Assembly (NCBI RefSeq): GCF_015557435.1
Contig: NZ_JADNOH010000057.1
Span: 1-64,000 of the forward strand
Length of the DNA stretch: 64,000 bases
Direction of reading: 5' to 3'
DNA from: Collinsella aerofaciens
GTDB lineage: Bacteria; Actinomycetota; Coriobacteriia; Coriobacteriales; Coriobacteriaceae
Position numbers and translations under genes: made by a program. Below, piece after piece: positions 41,458 to 48,840 of the stretch (positions are counted from its first letter, which is position 1; each line of letters starts with the position of its first letter). The notes below the pieces were generated by a model. That model did not search any database and was not told where the DNA came from. It saw nothing but the letters and a program-made list of their open reading frames with translations.

Positions 41458-42499
41458 GGATCAGATTAGGCTCACGTCTATGACCGCCGCGAGCGGTTGA
41501 GCCGCTAAGTTGGCTCCTGGAGCCCTCGCCCAGGTCCTGGGCGACTTACCCAATGTGCATAACGACAACCTGCTCGTGGGATTCGATGCCTCCGACGATG
41601 CGAGTGTCTTCCGCGTTGGCGAAAACCTGGGACTCGTGCAGTCCATCGACTTCTTCCCGCCGATGGTCGACGACCCGTTCCTGTTTGGTCAGATCGCCGC
41701 GGCAAACTCGCTGTCGGATATCTATGCCATGGGCGGACGTCCGAGCCATGCCATGAACCTGCTGTGCATTCCCAGCTGCCTGGGCGTTGAGGTCGCGGGG
41801 CAGATCCTGGCGGGTGGCGCCGACAAGTGCGTCGAGGCCGGCTGTTCCATCGCGGGCGGCCACACCATCAACGACGACGAGCCCAAGTACGGTCTGTCCG
41901 TGAGCGGTTTTGTGCCGCTCGATCGCATGCTCGCCAATAGCGGCGCACGCGTGGGCGATGTTCTGCTGCTGACCAAGGCGATCGGCTCGGGCATCATCAC
42001 CACCGCCATTAAGGGCGAGCTCATCGAGCAGGACGAGGCCGCAGTCATGTTTGACTCGATGCGCACCCTCAACGAGGCGCCGATTCGTCTGGCCGAGGGA
42101 CTTGAGCTTCACGGCTGCACCGATGTCACGGGCTTTGGCCTGATCGGGCACGCGTGCGAGATGGCCGAGGGCTCGGGCGTGCAGGTTGAGCTTGCGTCGG
42201 GAGCGGTACCGCTCTTTGATCAGGTGCTCGACATGGCGCGCCTGGGCATTATCCCCGCGGGCTCCTACCGCAACCAGGACTTCTTTGGCCCGCGTGTGGC
42301 TGCCGGCGAGGACCTGGAGCCGGGCATGTTGGATGCGCTGTACGATCCGCAGACCTCGGGCGGCTTGCTCATCGCGGCGCCTGCTGCCGATGTGGATGAG
42401 CTTGCGCGCCGTCTGCATGCCGAAGGACGTATCGCCTCCGTCGTCGGCCGCGTGTGCGAGCCGGTGCCGGGCGGTTCTGCCGTTCGCGTTGTGCATTAA
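41450..42499 (+). CDS. selD: selenophosphate synthase, selenocysteine-containing
   Basis: A 349-aa enzyme making selenophosphate from selenide and ATP. Codon 17 is an in-frame TGA at 41498-41500, aligned with the catalytic Cys17 of E. coli SelD; context is MTAASG-U-AAK with the essential Lys at 20. The remaining glycine-rich ATP-binding blocks (DFFPPMVDDPFLFGQIAAAN, GGHTINDDEPKYGLSVSGFV, TGFGLIGHACEMAEG) are typical. A gene caller stopping at TGA would misplace the start at the TTG at 41510. ATG 41450 follows AAAGGAGGTATCG. Its product serves FdhF and probably other selenium uses. Confidence 0.95.
41498..41543 (+). other. selD selenocysteine codon and candidate bacterial SECIS
   Basis: TGA at 41498-41500 is followed by GGCT-CCTGG-AGCC (41512-41524), a small stem-loop at the distance expected for SelB recognition, then CGCCCAG-GTC-CTGGGCG (41527-41543). 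Which of the two is the functional SECIS is not decided by eye. Confidence 0.7.
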
Positions 42500-42559
42500 G
42501 GAAAACTGTTTATGCGACTGGCTACTGTTCTGGGCGGTCCCTTTTGAAAGGATGTAACT

Positions 42560-43186
42560 ATGTCTACCAAAATTGAAGTCAATGCCATGGGCGATGCCTG
42601 CCCGCTGCCTGTCGTCAAGACGCTCAAGGCTCTGAAGCAGCTCGACGGCGAGGGCGCCGTCGTGACCTCGGTCGATAACGAGACCGCCGTCAAGAACATC
42701 TCCAAGATGGCGCAGGAGAAGGGCTGCGCGGCCTCGGTCGAGAAGGTTTCTGACGCCGAGTGGCACGTGACCGTGGCGACCTCTGGCGCCGTTGCCGTGG
42801 CTGATCCCGAGCAGGATGGCGCTGCCTTCTGTGATGCCAGCGCCGGCAAGGGCAAGCTCGTCATTTCCGTCTACACCGACTGCATGGGCCGTGGCGACGA
42901 CGAGCTGGGTCACAAGCTCATGAAGGCGTTTATCTTCGCCGTGACGCAGCAGGAGGAGCTGCCCGCGACCATGCTGTTCTACAACGGCGGCGCCAAGCTC
43001 ACTGTCGAGGGCTCACCGGTACTCGACGACCTGAAGGGTCTGGCCGAGCAGGGTGTCGAGATCCTTACCTGTGGTACCTGCCTCGACCACTATGGCATTA
43101 AAGACCAGCTTGCTGTGGGCGAGGTCACCAACATGTACGTGATCGTGGAGAAGATGGAGCAGGCCGTGCGCGTCGTGCGCCCGTAG
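42560..43186 (+). CDS. yedF: selenium metabolism protein YedF
   Basis: A 208-aa two-domain protein of the TIGR03527 type. Residues 1-75 are a TusA/SirA-like domain with the sulfur- or selenium-carrying Cys in DACPLPVVKTLKAL. The C-terminal domain (from about 97, KLVISVYTDCMGRGDDELG) is DsrE-like, with GVEILTCGTCLDHYGI near the end. The family co-occurs with selD and selenium-dependent enzymes and is thought to carry persulfide or selenium, though the reaction is not established. It lies 60 bases after selD and starts after GAAAGGATGTAACT. Confidence 0.92.
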   Translation: MSTKIEVNAMGDACPLPVVKTLKALKQLDGEGAVVTSVDNETAVKNISKMAQEKGCAASVEKVSDAEWHVTVATSGAVAVADPEQDGAAFCDASAGKGKLVISVYTDCMGRGDDELGHKLMKAFIFAVTQQEELPATMLFYNGGAKLTVEGSPVLDDLKGLAEQGVEILTCGTCLDHYGIKDQLAVGEVTNMYVIVEKMEQAVRVVRP

Positions 43187-43205
43187 CGTATTGGTTGGAG
43201 TTGCC

Positions 43206-43457
43206 ATGAGGGAGAAGCGCCCGGCGCTTGTCATCACGTTTCCCACCACGGCGGCCGCCATGGGGTGCGAGACCCTATGCATCGAGCGCGGACTTCCCGG
43301 GCGCGCGATTCCCGTGCCCGGGGAGGTCGCTGCCGGCTGCGGCTTGGCGTGGAAGGCGCTGCCTTCGGATGAGGGCCTGCTGCGCGGCGAGCTTTCCGCG
43401 GCGGGCGTCCCCACCGAGGGTTTTACGGTGATCGACATGTGGGAGGTCGTGCGATGA
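43206..43457 (+). CDS. DUF3343 putative sulfur/selenium carrier
   Basis: An 83-aa protein: LVITFPTTAAAMGCETLCIE, PGRAIPVPGEVAAGCGLAWK and IDMWEV match DUF3343, small proteins found beside SelD and YedF and in gut anaerobes. The three Cys (two in GCETLC, one in AAGCGLAW) could take part in carrier chemistry. Its TGA overlaps the ATG of the desulfurase gene (ATGA at 43454-43457). No enzymatic role is known. Confidence 0.88.
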   Translation: MREKRPALVITFPTTAAAMGCETLCIERGLPGRAIPVPGEVAAGCGLAWKALPSDEGLLRGELSAAGVPTEGFTVIDMWEVVR

Positions 43458-44593
43458 TCTACCTGGATAACGCGGCGACGACCATGTATAAGCCGCAAAC
43501 GGTCATCGATGCCGTGACGCAGGCTATGTGCTCGCTCGGCAATGCCGGGCGCGGTGCCACGTCGGGTGCGCTCGATGCGGCGCGTACCATCCACGGCTGC
43601 CGCGCCAAGCTTGCGCGCTTGTTGGGCTGCCCGCGTGCTGACCATGTTTGTTTTACGCCCAACTCCACCGCGGCGCTCAACACCGTCATCAATGGCGTGG
43701 TGCGCCCCGGCGACCGCGTGGTCACGACGGTGCTCGAGCACAACTCCGTGCTGCGCCCGCTCAATCGTCTTGCGGCTGAGCGGGGCGTGACCGTTGAGCA
43801 TGCCGGATGCGACGCCAACGGCGTGCTCGACTATGACGAGCTTGAGCGCTTGATGACGCCGGGTACGCGCGCCGTCGTGGTGACGCAAGCATCCAACGTG
43901 ACCGGCAATGCGGTCGATATCGTGCGCGTGGCGGCTATGGCACACGCCGTCGGCGCGCTGGTGATTGTCGATGCGTCGCAGTCTGCCGGTACGGCGCAGA
44001 TTGACATGCAGGGCATGGGACTCGATATCGTGTGCTTTACCGGCCACAAGGGGCTGATGGGTCCCCAGGGCACCGGTGGCCTGGCTGTGACGGAGGGCGT
44101 CGACGTAGCGCCGTGGGCCATGGGCGGCACGGGCGTGCACAGCTTCGATGCGCTGCAGCCGCATGAGTGGCCGACGCGCCTGGAGGCGGGCACACTTAAC
44201 GGCCATGGTATTGCCGGTCTTTCCGCTGGACTCGATTTTATCGATACCCAGGGAGGGGTCGAGGCGATTGCTGCCCACGAGCGTGCGCTTGCCGATCGCT
44301 TCCTTGCCGGCGTGCGCGAGATTCCGGGGATTAAGCTCTACGGTGCCTTTGACCAGCCGACGCACTCTGCGATTGTGTCGCTCAACGTGGGCGATATCGA
44401 TTCTGCCGAGATCTCGGATGCGCTCATGCAAGGGTGGGGGATTGCGACGCGCCCCGGCGCCCATTGCGCCCCGCTCATGCACCGTGCGCTGGGAACCGAG
44501 CGCCAGGGCGTCGTCCGCTTCTCATTTGGGTATTTCAACACGACCGAAGAAGTCGACACGGCTATCGATGCTCTGTGCGATTTAGCCTGCTAA
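43454..44593 (+). CDS. cysteine desulfurase family protein (EF2568-type)
   Basis: A 379-aa class V PLP enzyme of the TIGR01977 kind linked to selenium clusters. IYLDNAATTMYKPQTV is the N-terminus; PLP contacts are HNSVLRPLNRL and VIVDASQSAGT; the Schiff-base Lys is K199 in FTGHKGLMGPQGTGG; the persulfide Cys is C338 in RPGAHCAPLMH. It would pull sulfur from cysteine or selenium from selenocysteine and pass it to YedF, DUF3343 or SelD. It overlaps DUF3343 by four bases and ends the operon at a strong terminator. Confidence 0.9.
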   Translation: MIYLDNAATTMYKPQTVIDAVTQAMCSLGNAGRGATSGALDAARTIHGCRAKLARLLGCPRADHVCFTPNSTAALNTVINGVVRPGDRVVTTVLEHNSVLRPLNRLAAERGVTVEHAGCDANGVLDYDELERLMTPGTRAVVVTQASNVTGNAVDIVRVAAMAHAVGALVIVDASQSAGTAQIDMQGMGLDIVCFTGHKGLMGPQGTGGLAVTEGVDVAPWAMGGTGVHSFDALQPHEWPTRLEAGTLNGHGIAGLSAGLDFIDTQGGVEAIAAHERALADRFLAGVREIPGIKLYGAFDQPTHSAIVSLNVGDIDSAEISDALMQGWGIATRPGAHCAPLMHRALGTERQGVVRFSFGYFNTTEEVDTAIDALCDLAC

Positions 44594-44616
44594 AGCTGCT
44601 AGAGCGTATATACTTG

Positions 44617-44647
44617 CGGGACGGGTGTTTTTGCCCGTCCCGTTTTT
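44617..44647 (+). terminator. terminator of the selenium operon
   Basis: CGGGACGGG (44617-44625) pairs with CCCGTCCCG (44634-44642), followed by TTTTT. Confidence 0.9.
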
Positions 44648-44670
44648 GTTTCGACCCGAAAGGTGTGTCT

Positions 44671-46029
44671 ATGGCCTCATCCGCGCCGCGCGGTCTGCGC
44701 TCCGACCATGTCGTCACCGTCGGCATCGCCCTGTTCTCGATGCTCTTTGGCGCCGGCAACCTCATTATTCCACCACTGCTGGCGCTGCAGGCAGGTTCTG
44801 CCACGCCGGTCGCCATGCTCGGCTTTCTCATCGCCGCCATCGGCCTGCCCGTCATGGGCTTTATCGCCGTGGCGCTTGCCGGAACGGCGCGCGAGCTTGC
44901 CGGCCGCGTGCACCCCAAGTTCGGTGAGTTCTTTGTCGCGGCGGTCTATTTAGCGATCGGCCCGTGCCTGGCCATTCCGCGTACGAGCTCCACGGCCTTC
45001 GAGATGCTGGTGCCGCTGCTGCCCGAGGGCGTCTCGCTTGGCACGGCTCGCCTGGTGTTTGCCGTTGGCTTCTTTGTCGTCGCGTTTGCGCTCACGCTGC
45101 GTCCGGGCGTCATCACGCGCGTGCTCGGCCGCATTACGGGCCCCGCGCTCATTGCGCTCATCGTGCTGGTTGTGGGTGCTGCCGTAATCTCGCCGCTGGG
45201 ACCGGCTGCTGCGCCTCAGGCTCCCTACGATGCGGGCGCTGCCGTGCAAGGCTTTTTGACCGGGTACCAGACCATGGACCTGCTCGCGTCGCTCGCCTTT
45301 GGCATCATCATCGCCGAGACCATCCATGAGCTTGGTGTTACCGACGATAAGCGCGTGGCCTTCGAGATCTCGCGCTCCGGTGTGATCGCCGGCGTGCTCA
45401 TGGCCATCATCTACTGCGGCCTGGCGCTTGCCGGCATGCAGCTCGGCACGGTTATGCCCGACGCCACCAACGGCGCCGCCATCCTTGCCCGTTCGGCCTC
45501 CATGCACTTTGGCCTAGCCGGCACGGTCGTGGTCTTTGCGATCTTCTTCCTCGCCTGCATGAACGTGTGCATCGGCCTCATCAGCTGCTGCTCGCGTTAC
45601 TTCTGCGAGACGTATGTGGTCGAAGGGGGAGCGGAGGCTTCCGAGGAGGCCATGCGCCGTCCCTTCGCGATTCTCGCCTTTGTGTTCGCGGCGTTTTCGT
45701 GCGTGCTCTCCAACGTGGGCCTCGACGTGATCCTTATGTTCTCGGTGCCCATGCTTAATGCCCTGTATCCCGTTGCCATTGTGCTGGTACTTATGGGCCT
45801 GATGCACGGCTTTTGCGACGCGCATCCGCAGGTGTGGGTCTGGGTCGGCGGTGTTGTCGCGGTGCAGAGTGTGATCACCTCGGTCCGCGATGCGTTCTTT
45901 GCGGGCGCGTGGCTGCCGTTCGATGCGTTGCCGCTGGCAGATATCGGTGCTGCGTGGGCGCCGGTTGCTGTGGTGGCGTTTGTGATCGGTCTGGTTCATA
46001 GCCAGTTTGTCACACATTCGAGGAGCTAG
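44671..46029 (+). CDS. brnQ: branched-chain amino acid carrier (BrnQ/LIVCS family)
   Basis: A 452-aa, roughly 12-helix membrane transporter importing Leu, Ile or Val with Na+ or H+. IALFSMLFGAGNLIIPPLLA is the hallmark first helix; GYQTMDLLASLAFGIIIAETI and CIGLISCCSRYFCE are further family blocks. Length is normal. The start follows GACCCGAAAGGTGTGTCT. It is separated from the selenium operon by a terminator and is probably its own unit. Confidence 0.93.
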   Translation: MASSAPRGLRSDHVVTVGIALFSMLFGAGNLIIPPLLALQAGSATPVAMLGFLIAAIGLPVMGFIAVALAGTARELAGRVHPKFGEFFVAAVYLAIGPCLAIPRTSSTAFEMLVPLLPEGVSLGTARLVFAVGFFVVAFALTLRPGVITRVLGRITGPALIALIVLVVGAAVISPLGPAAAPQAPYDAGAAVQGFLTGYQTMDLLASLAFGIIIAETIHELGVTDDKRVAFEISRSGVIAGVLMAIIYCGLALAGMQLGTVMPDATNGAAILARSASMHFGLAGTVVVFAIFFLACMNVCIGLISCCSRYFCETYVVEGGAEASEEAMRRPFAILAFVFAAFSCVLSNVGLDVILMFSVPMLNALYPVAIVLVLMGLMHGFCDAHPQVWVWVGGVVAVQSVITSVRDAFFAGAWLPFDALPLADIGAAWAPVAVVAFVIGLVHSQFVTHSRS

Positions 46030-46120
46030 GGTTTCTGCGCTTGCACAGGCGGGGAGTCTCCCCTATAATTTCTTTCGCTTTGGGACACGCAAGGTTTATG
46101 CCTTAGCTGCTCAACACCTT

Positions 46121-46197
46121 CGGGACGTGGCGCAGTTTGGTAGCGCGCCTGCTTTGGGAGCAGGATGTCGCAGGTTCAAATCCTGTCGTCCCGACCA
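46121..46197 (+). tRNA. tRNA-Pro (anticodon TGG)
   Basis: Cloverleaf of 77 nt with encoded CCA. The acceptor CGGGACG pairs with CGTCCCG; anticodon stem CCTGC/GCAGG encloses TTTGGGA with anticodon TGG at 46155-46157; the T arm contains GGTTCAAATCC. Confidence 0.97.
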
Positions 46198-46203
46198 TAT
46201 CTT

Positions 46204-46277
46204 GCGGGCGTAGTTCAATGGTAGAACCCCAGCCTTCCAAGCTGATGACGCGGGTTCGATTCCCGTCGCCCGCTCCA
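46204..46277 (+). tRNA. tRNA-Gly (anticodon TCC)
   Basis: Cloverleaf of 74 nt with encoded CCA, six bases after tRNA-Pro. Acceptor GCGGGCG/CGCCCGC, anticodon loop CTTCCAA (TCC at 46236-46238), T arm GGGTTCGATTCCC. The anticodon stem has one C-A mismatch at its outer pair. The 3' end is duplicated at 46461. Confidence 0.96.
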
Positions 46278-46289
46278 TAAGATAGCTTT

Positions 46290-46325
46290 AACGGCTCTGG
46301 CTCCATTTGGTGCCAGAGCCGTTTT
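46290..46325 (+). terminator. terminator after tRNA-Gly
   Basis: AACGGCTCTGG (46290-46300) pairs with CCAGAGCCGTT (46313-46323), followed by TTC. Confidence 0.85.
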
Positions 46326-46336
46326 CATAAGCGTGC

Positions 46337-46473
46337 CGGGCGACGGGAATCGAACCCGGCAGGGTGCGAAGCTGAGAAAATGCGTGAGCATTTTCCAGCG
46401 CAGCACGCAAGGGCCAATGGCCCGCAGCGAAACAAGGGTTTGCGAAGCAAACCCTTGGACTTCCCGTCGCCCG
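46337..46473. other. structured element closed by tRNA-derived arms
   Basis: CGGGCGACGGGAA (46337-46349), part of a reverse-complement copy of the tRNA-Gly T arm/acceptor, pairs with TTCCCGTCGCCCG (46461-46473). Inside are three further hairpins: GAAAATGC-GTGA-GCATTTTC (46376-46395), GGGCC-AAT-GGCCC (46411-46423) and CAAGGGTTTGC-GAA-GCAAACCCTTG (46433-46457). This is a multi-branched fold, either a structured RNA or a DNA hairpin element. Confidence 0.7.
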
Positions 46474-46489
46474 CTCCATAAGATAGATG

Positions 46490-46525
46490 AATGGCTCTAG
46501 TTCCTTTTGGGACCAGAGCCATTTT
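46490..46525 (+). terminator. second, diverged copy of the tRNA-Gly terminator
   Basis: AATGGCTCT and AGAGCCATT arms are followed by TT; sequence and spacing parallel 46290-46325. Confidence 0.75.
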
Positions 46526-46564
46526 CGTAAGTGTACGAGGTGCGGGAATCGATGCCGCCTCACC

Positions 46565-47003
46565 TAAGTTGCGGTGAAATACGGGCTGTCGTTTGGCTTT
46601 TGCGAACCCATTGAAGGCCGGGGTAGCTAATTTGGGACGGGGCTGTTTTGACTACTCTAGCGATAGGCTGGCAAATGTGGTCAAAAAAGCCCTGTCCCTA
46701 AATGACTGGTCCGGTGCTGAGCCACGAAAGCGGCCCATCTACTACGTTTGGCCCGCAGGGGTCGACCATAGCGGCATTTTCGGAAAATCAGCAAGCCGTC
46801 TACCAGCGGTTTTGATATTTCGGATTTCGGTATGGTCGAGGGTAATCGGTTAAACGTAGTAGATAGGCCCATTTCGTGGCGAACAGTAGGATTCGCGGTC
46901 CAAGGCTGTCGGTTTCGGATGGCCAACCTGGAAGTTGCGGTGGAATAGTTCCTAAAAGGCCCGTGGAAGCTTGAAAACAGGAACTATTTCACCGCAACTT
47001 AAG
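46565..47003. repeat. island of nested inverted repeats
   Basis: A lone family A arm (46565-46589) is followed by a TTTGGGACGGGGCTGTTTTG (46631)/GTCAAAAAAGCCCTGTCCC (46679) pair. Next come 29-bp arms at 46721-46749 and 46852-46880 that agree at all but three or four positions and start GCCACGAAA and AAACGTAGTAGAT. Last is a complete family A hairpin (46932-46953 with 46979-47000). No gene is seen in the 440 bp. Confidence 0.8.
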
Positions 47004-47044
47004 AGGGGATGGGCTGAGGGGCGGGCGATGCCGTTGTCTGTCGG

Positions 47045-47500
47045 TTAGTGGCGACCGTGGTGGCGGAGCTTGTCGATGGTGGAGTCGGTGCTTCGGCTGC
47101 GGGCTTCGGCTGCGGTTTGGCGCTTGTGGCGGTAATCGATCATGCCTTGGATGATGGGCTTGCCAAAGCTCACGACATCATCGTTGTAGATGGCGGTTCG
47201 GGCTGCGAGGAGGCAGTCGGTAAAGTCCATATGGGTCTTGCCAAAGAGTTTGACGGCAAGGGCGACAACGGTGGGCTCGTCGACCATAACGTCATCGAGC
47301 AGCCTTTTCATGGCCGCGGCAATCTCAACGCGGGGAACCTTATAGACGTCGCGCAGCGTGACCACGACGCGCGTGATGATTTCGGGGTAGACACGAGCGG
47401 TGCGCGTGGCGATGACCTTGGCGGCGCGCGGTGACAGGACCTCGTCGTCGTTAAGCAGGTAGCGCAGGATGACGGTCTCGTCGATGATGGTGCTACTCAT
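47045..47500 (-). CDS. PIN-domain toxin (VapC-like)
   Basis: A 151-aa protein. The N-terminal STIIDETVILRYLLNDDE block carries the first acidic residue (D7) of a PIN nuclease, and MDFTDCLLAARTA the second. The usual TFDxxF block appears as VVSFGKPI, with Gly where the third acid is expected. The basic C-terminal tail (RHKRQTAAEARSRS) is unusual. It overlaps the antitoxin gene by eight bases, the classic toxin-antitoxin layout. The likely activity is RNA cleavage, but catalytic competence is uncertain. Confidence 0.8.
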   Translation of the reverse strand: MSSTIIDETVILRYLLNDDEVLSPRAAKVIATRTARVYPEIITRVVVTLRDVYKVPRVEIAAAMKRLLDDVMVDEPTVVALAVKLFGKTHMDFTDCLLAARTAIYNDDVVSFGKPIIQGMIDYRHKRQTAAEARSRSTDSTIDKLRHHGRH

Positions 47501-47816
47501 GGATATCTACTTCCTCGGGACCCAAAATCGAATCGTCGCTTTCTGTGGCAAGGTACTCAATCCAGGCATTGCGCTCCTCGGAGCGGCGATTGGGGTCCCC
47601 ATAGGCTTTGAGCGATCCATAGGCGGCGGTGCCATCCTTTGAGCGCACGGCGACCGGCTGAAAGGGGAGCTTGCGCATCAAAATGCTTTGCGCGACAAAT
47701 AGACGGACAGCCTCGGCGAGCGATGTGCCCATGGCGTCGTAGAGACGCTCAGCATGCTGCTTGTCTTCCTCGCGAATGCGCACCTGCAGGATGGCTCGTT
47801 TTTGAGTCGATGACAT
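47493..47816 (-). CDS. RelB/DinJ-like antitoxin
   Basis: A 107-aa protein. KRAILQVRIREEDKQHAERL is a ribbon-helix-helix strand and helix, and MGTSLAEAVRLFVAQSILMRKLPF the typical RelB/DinJ second helix block; an acidic tail follows and would wrap the toxin. ATG 47816 is preceded by AAGGGAGGCCAGTG on the minus strand. Antitoxin first and toxin overlapping implies autoregulation at a promoter in the AT-rich region upstream. Confidence 0.85.
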   Translation of the reverse strand: MSSTQKRAILQVRIREEDKQHAERLYDAMGTSLAEAVRLFVAQSILMRKLPFQPVAVRSKDGTAAYGSLKAYGDPNRRSEERNAWIEYLATESDDSILGPEEVDIHE

Positions 47817-48245
47817 CACTGGCCTCCCTTAATGAGCGTGCAATTTGAATAGTCAAATACAGCAGTGGCTAATAATAGCCAATCTTACAACCACTACTTT
47901 ATTGCACTAGAGTAATTGAGTGTAAACGATATTACAAACGTACTACATCCTTCAGAAATGAGCGTGAAATCTTTCTTGGGCGTACGCGTGTAATACACTC
48001 ACCTTTATATCCTATCGAGAATAATTCCAACCTGCCAAAACCCCTGCAATACACCCGTATTGCAGGGCCTATCCTCAAGTTTGCCACCTGCAACTGCGTA
48101 TATTTAACCTGTATATCGTTGGAGGAATTCTATCGAAGTGCCTGTTTCGCCGCATGCGCTCGATACGCCGATGCCGGACCACGGGCGGTCCGGGGCAACG
48201 TCGACAGGGTCTCTCCGGCATGGGATTCAGGAGGGAGTGAACAAC
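47817..48245. other. AT-rich divergent control region before the formate hydrogenlyase operon
   Basis: 429 bases, much lower in GC than its surroundings. It holds the presumed promoters of the toxin-antitoxin pair (minus) and of the formate operon (plus; TATATT near 48098), plus the palindrome at 48042-48067. A GTG frame starting at 48138 would extend the first ferredoxin gene but lacks typical ferredoxin sequence. No sigma-54 type TGGCAC-N5-TTGC site was found. Confidence 0.6.
48042..48067 (+). promoter_or_regulatory. perfect 11-bp palindrome upstream of the formate operon
   Basis: CCCTGCAATAC (48042-48052) pairs exactly with GTATTGCAGGG (48057-48067) around ACCC. No T run follows, so an operator or an mRNA hairpin is more likely than a terminator. 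Confidence 0.6.
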
Positions 48246-48764
48246 ATGGGCAATAAACGAGTCGTAGCCGATTCTTCGCGCTGCATTGGGTGCCAAACCT
48301 GTATGGCGGCGTGCATCGAGGCACACGATATTCCCGGCAACATCGCCGCACCTCGCTTGCGCGTAACGCGCACCTACGAGATCTCCGCGCCGGTGGCATG
48401 TCACCACTGCGAGGACGCTCCGTGCGCGAAGGCCTGTCCTACGGGCGCCTTGTTCTTTGATCCAAAGAACCATCGTATCGGCGTCAACGAGGACAACTGC
48501 ATCGGCTGCAAGAGCTGCGTCATGGCATGCCCCTTTGGCGCCGTGAGCGTGGCGACCACGCAGGTCCCCGTCTTGATGGGTGACGTGCGCGTGGGTTCGC
48601 AGACCAAGAGCTTCGTGCTCAAGTGCGACCTGTGCGTGGACCGTCCCGGCGGTCCGGCGTGTGCCGAGGCGTGCCCGACCAAGGGCCTCACCCTGGTAGA
48701 CGAGGAGCGCCTGGCAGAACTGACTGCCGAGCGTGCCCGCGCCACCATCGAAAACGAGGCGTAA
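48246..48764 (+). CDS. hydN: 4Fe-4S electron carrier of formate dehydrogenase (HydN/HycB-like)
   Basis: A 172-aa ferredoxin-type subunit with four cluster motifs: CIGCQTCMAAC, CHHCEDAPCAKAC, CIGCKSCVMAC and CDLCVDRPGGPACAEAC. It would pass electrons from FdhF to the hydrogenase arm. It is the first gene of the formate operon. The ATG at 48246 follows CAGGAGGGAGTG; an upstream GTG at 48138 is rejected. Confidence 0.9.
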   Translation: MGNKRVVADSSRCIGCQTCMAACIEAHDIPGNIAAPRLRVTRTYEISAPVACHHCEDAPCAKACPTGALFFDPKNHRIGVNEDNCIGCKSCVMACPFGAVSVATTQVPVLMGDVRVGSQTKSFVLKCDLCVDRPGGPACAEACPTKGLTLVDEERLAELTAERARATIENEA

Positions 48765-48840
48765 ACGGCCGGCCATACAGGCCCAATGATTGTCAAATAA
48801 GAACCGAGTATTCGGTAGCAGAGAAAGGAAGGAGGGTGTC

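Larger units (their letters stand above)
46260..46486. repeat. 26-bp direct repeat of the tRNA-Gly 3' end
   Basis: The sequence at 46260-46285, starting TTCCCGTCGCCCGCTCCATA, recurs exactly for 26 bases at 46461-46486. Both copies are followed by similar terminators. It resembles the attachment-site duplication left by elements that integrate at tRNA 3' ends. Confidence 0.9.

Noticed and set aside
46121-46486. tRNA-Sec (selC) near the tRNA pair
   Set aside because: Only Pro(TGG) and Gly(TCC) fold properly; no 90-base-plus tRNA with a TCA anticodon was found here or elsewhere in the window.
48138-48245. Longer GTG start for the HydN-like protein
   Set aside because: The extra 36 residues lack ferredoxin features, and CAGGAGGGAGTG supports the ATG at 48246.
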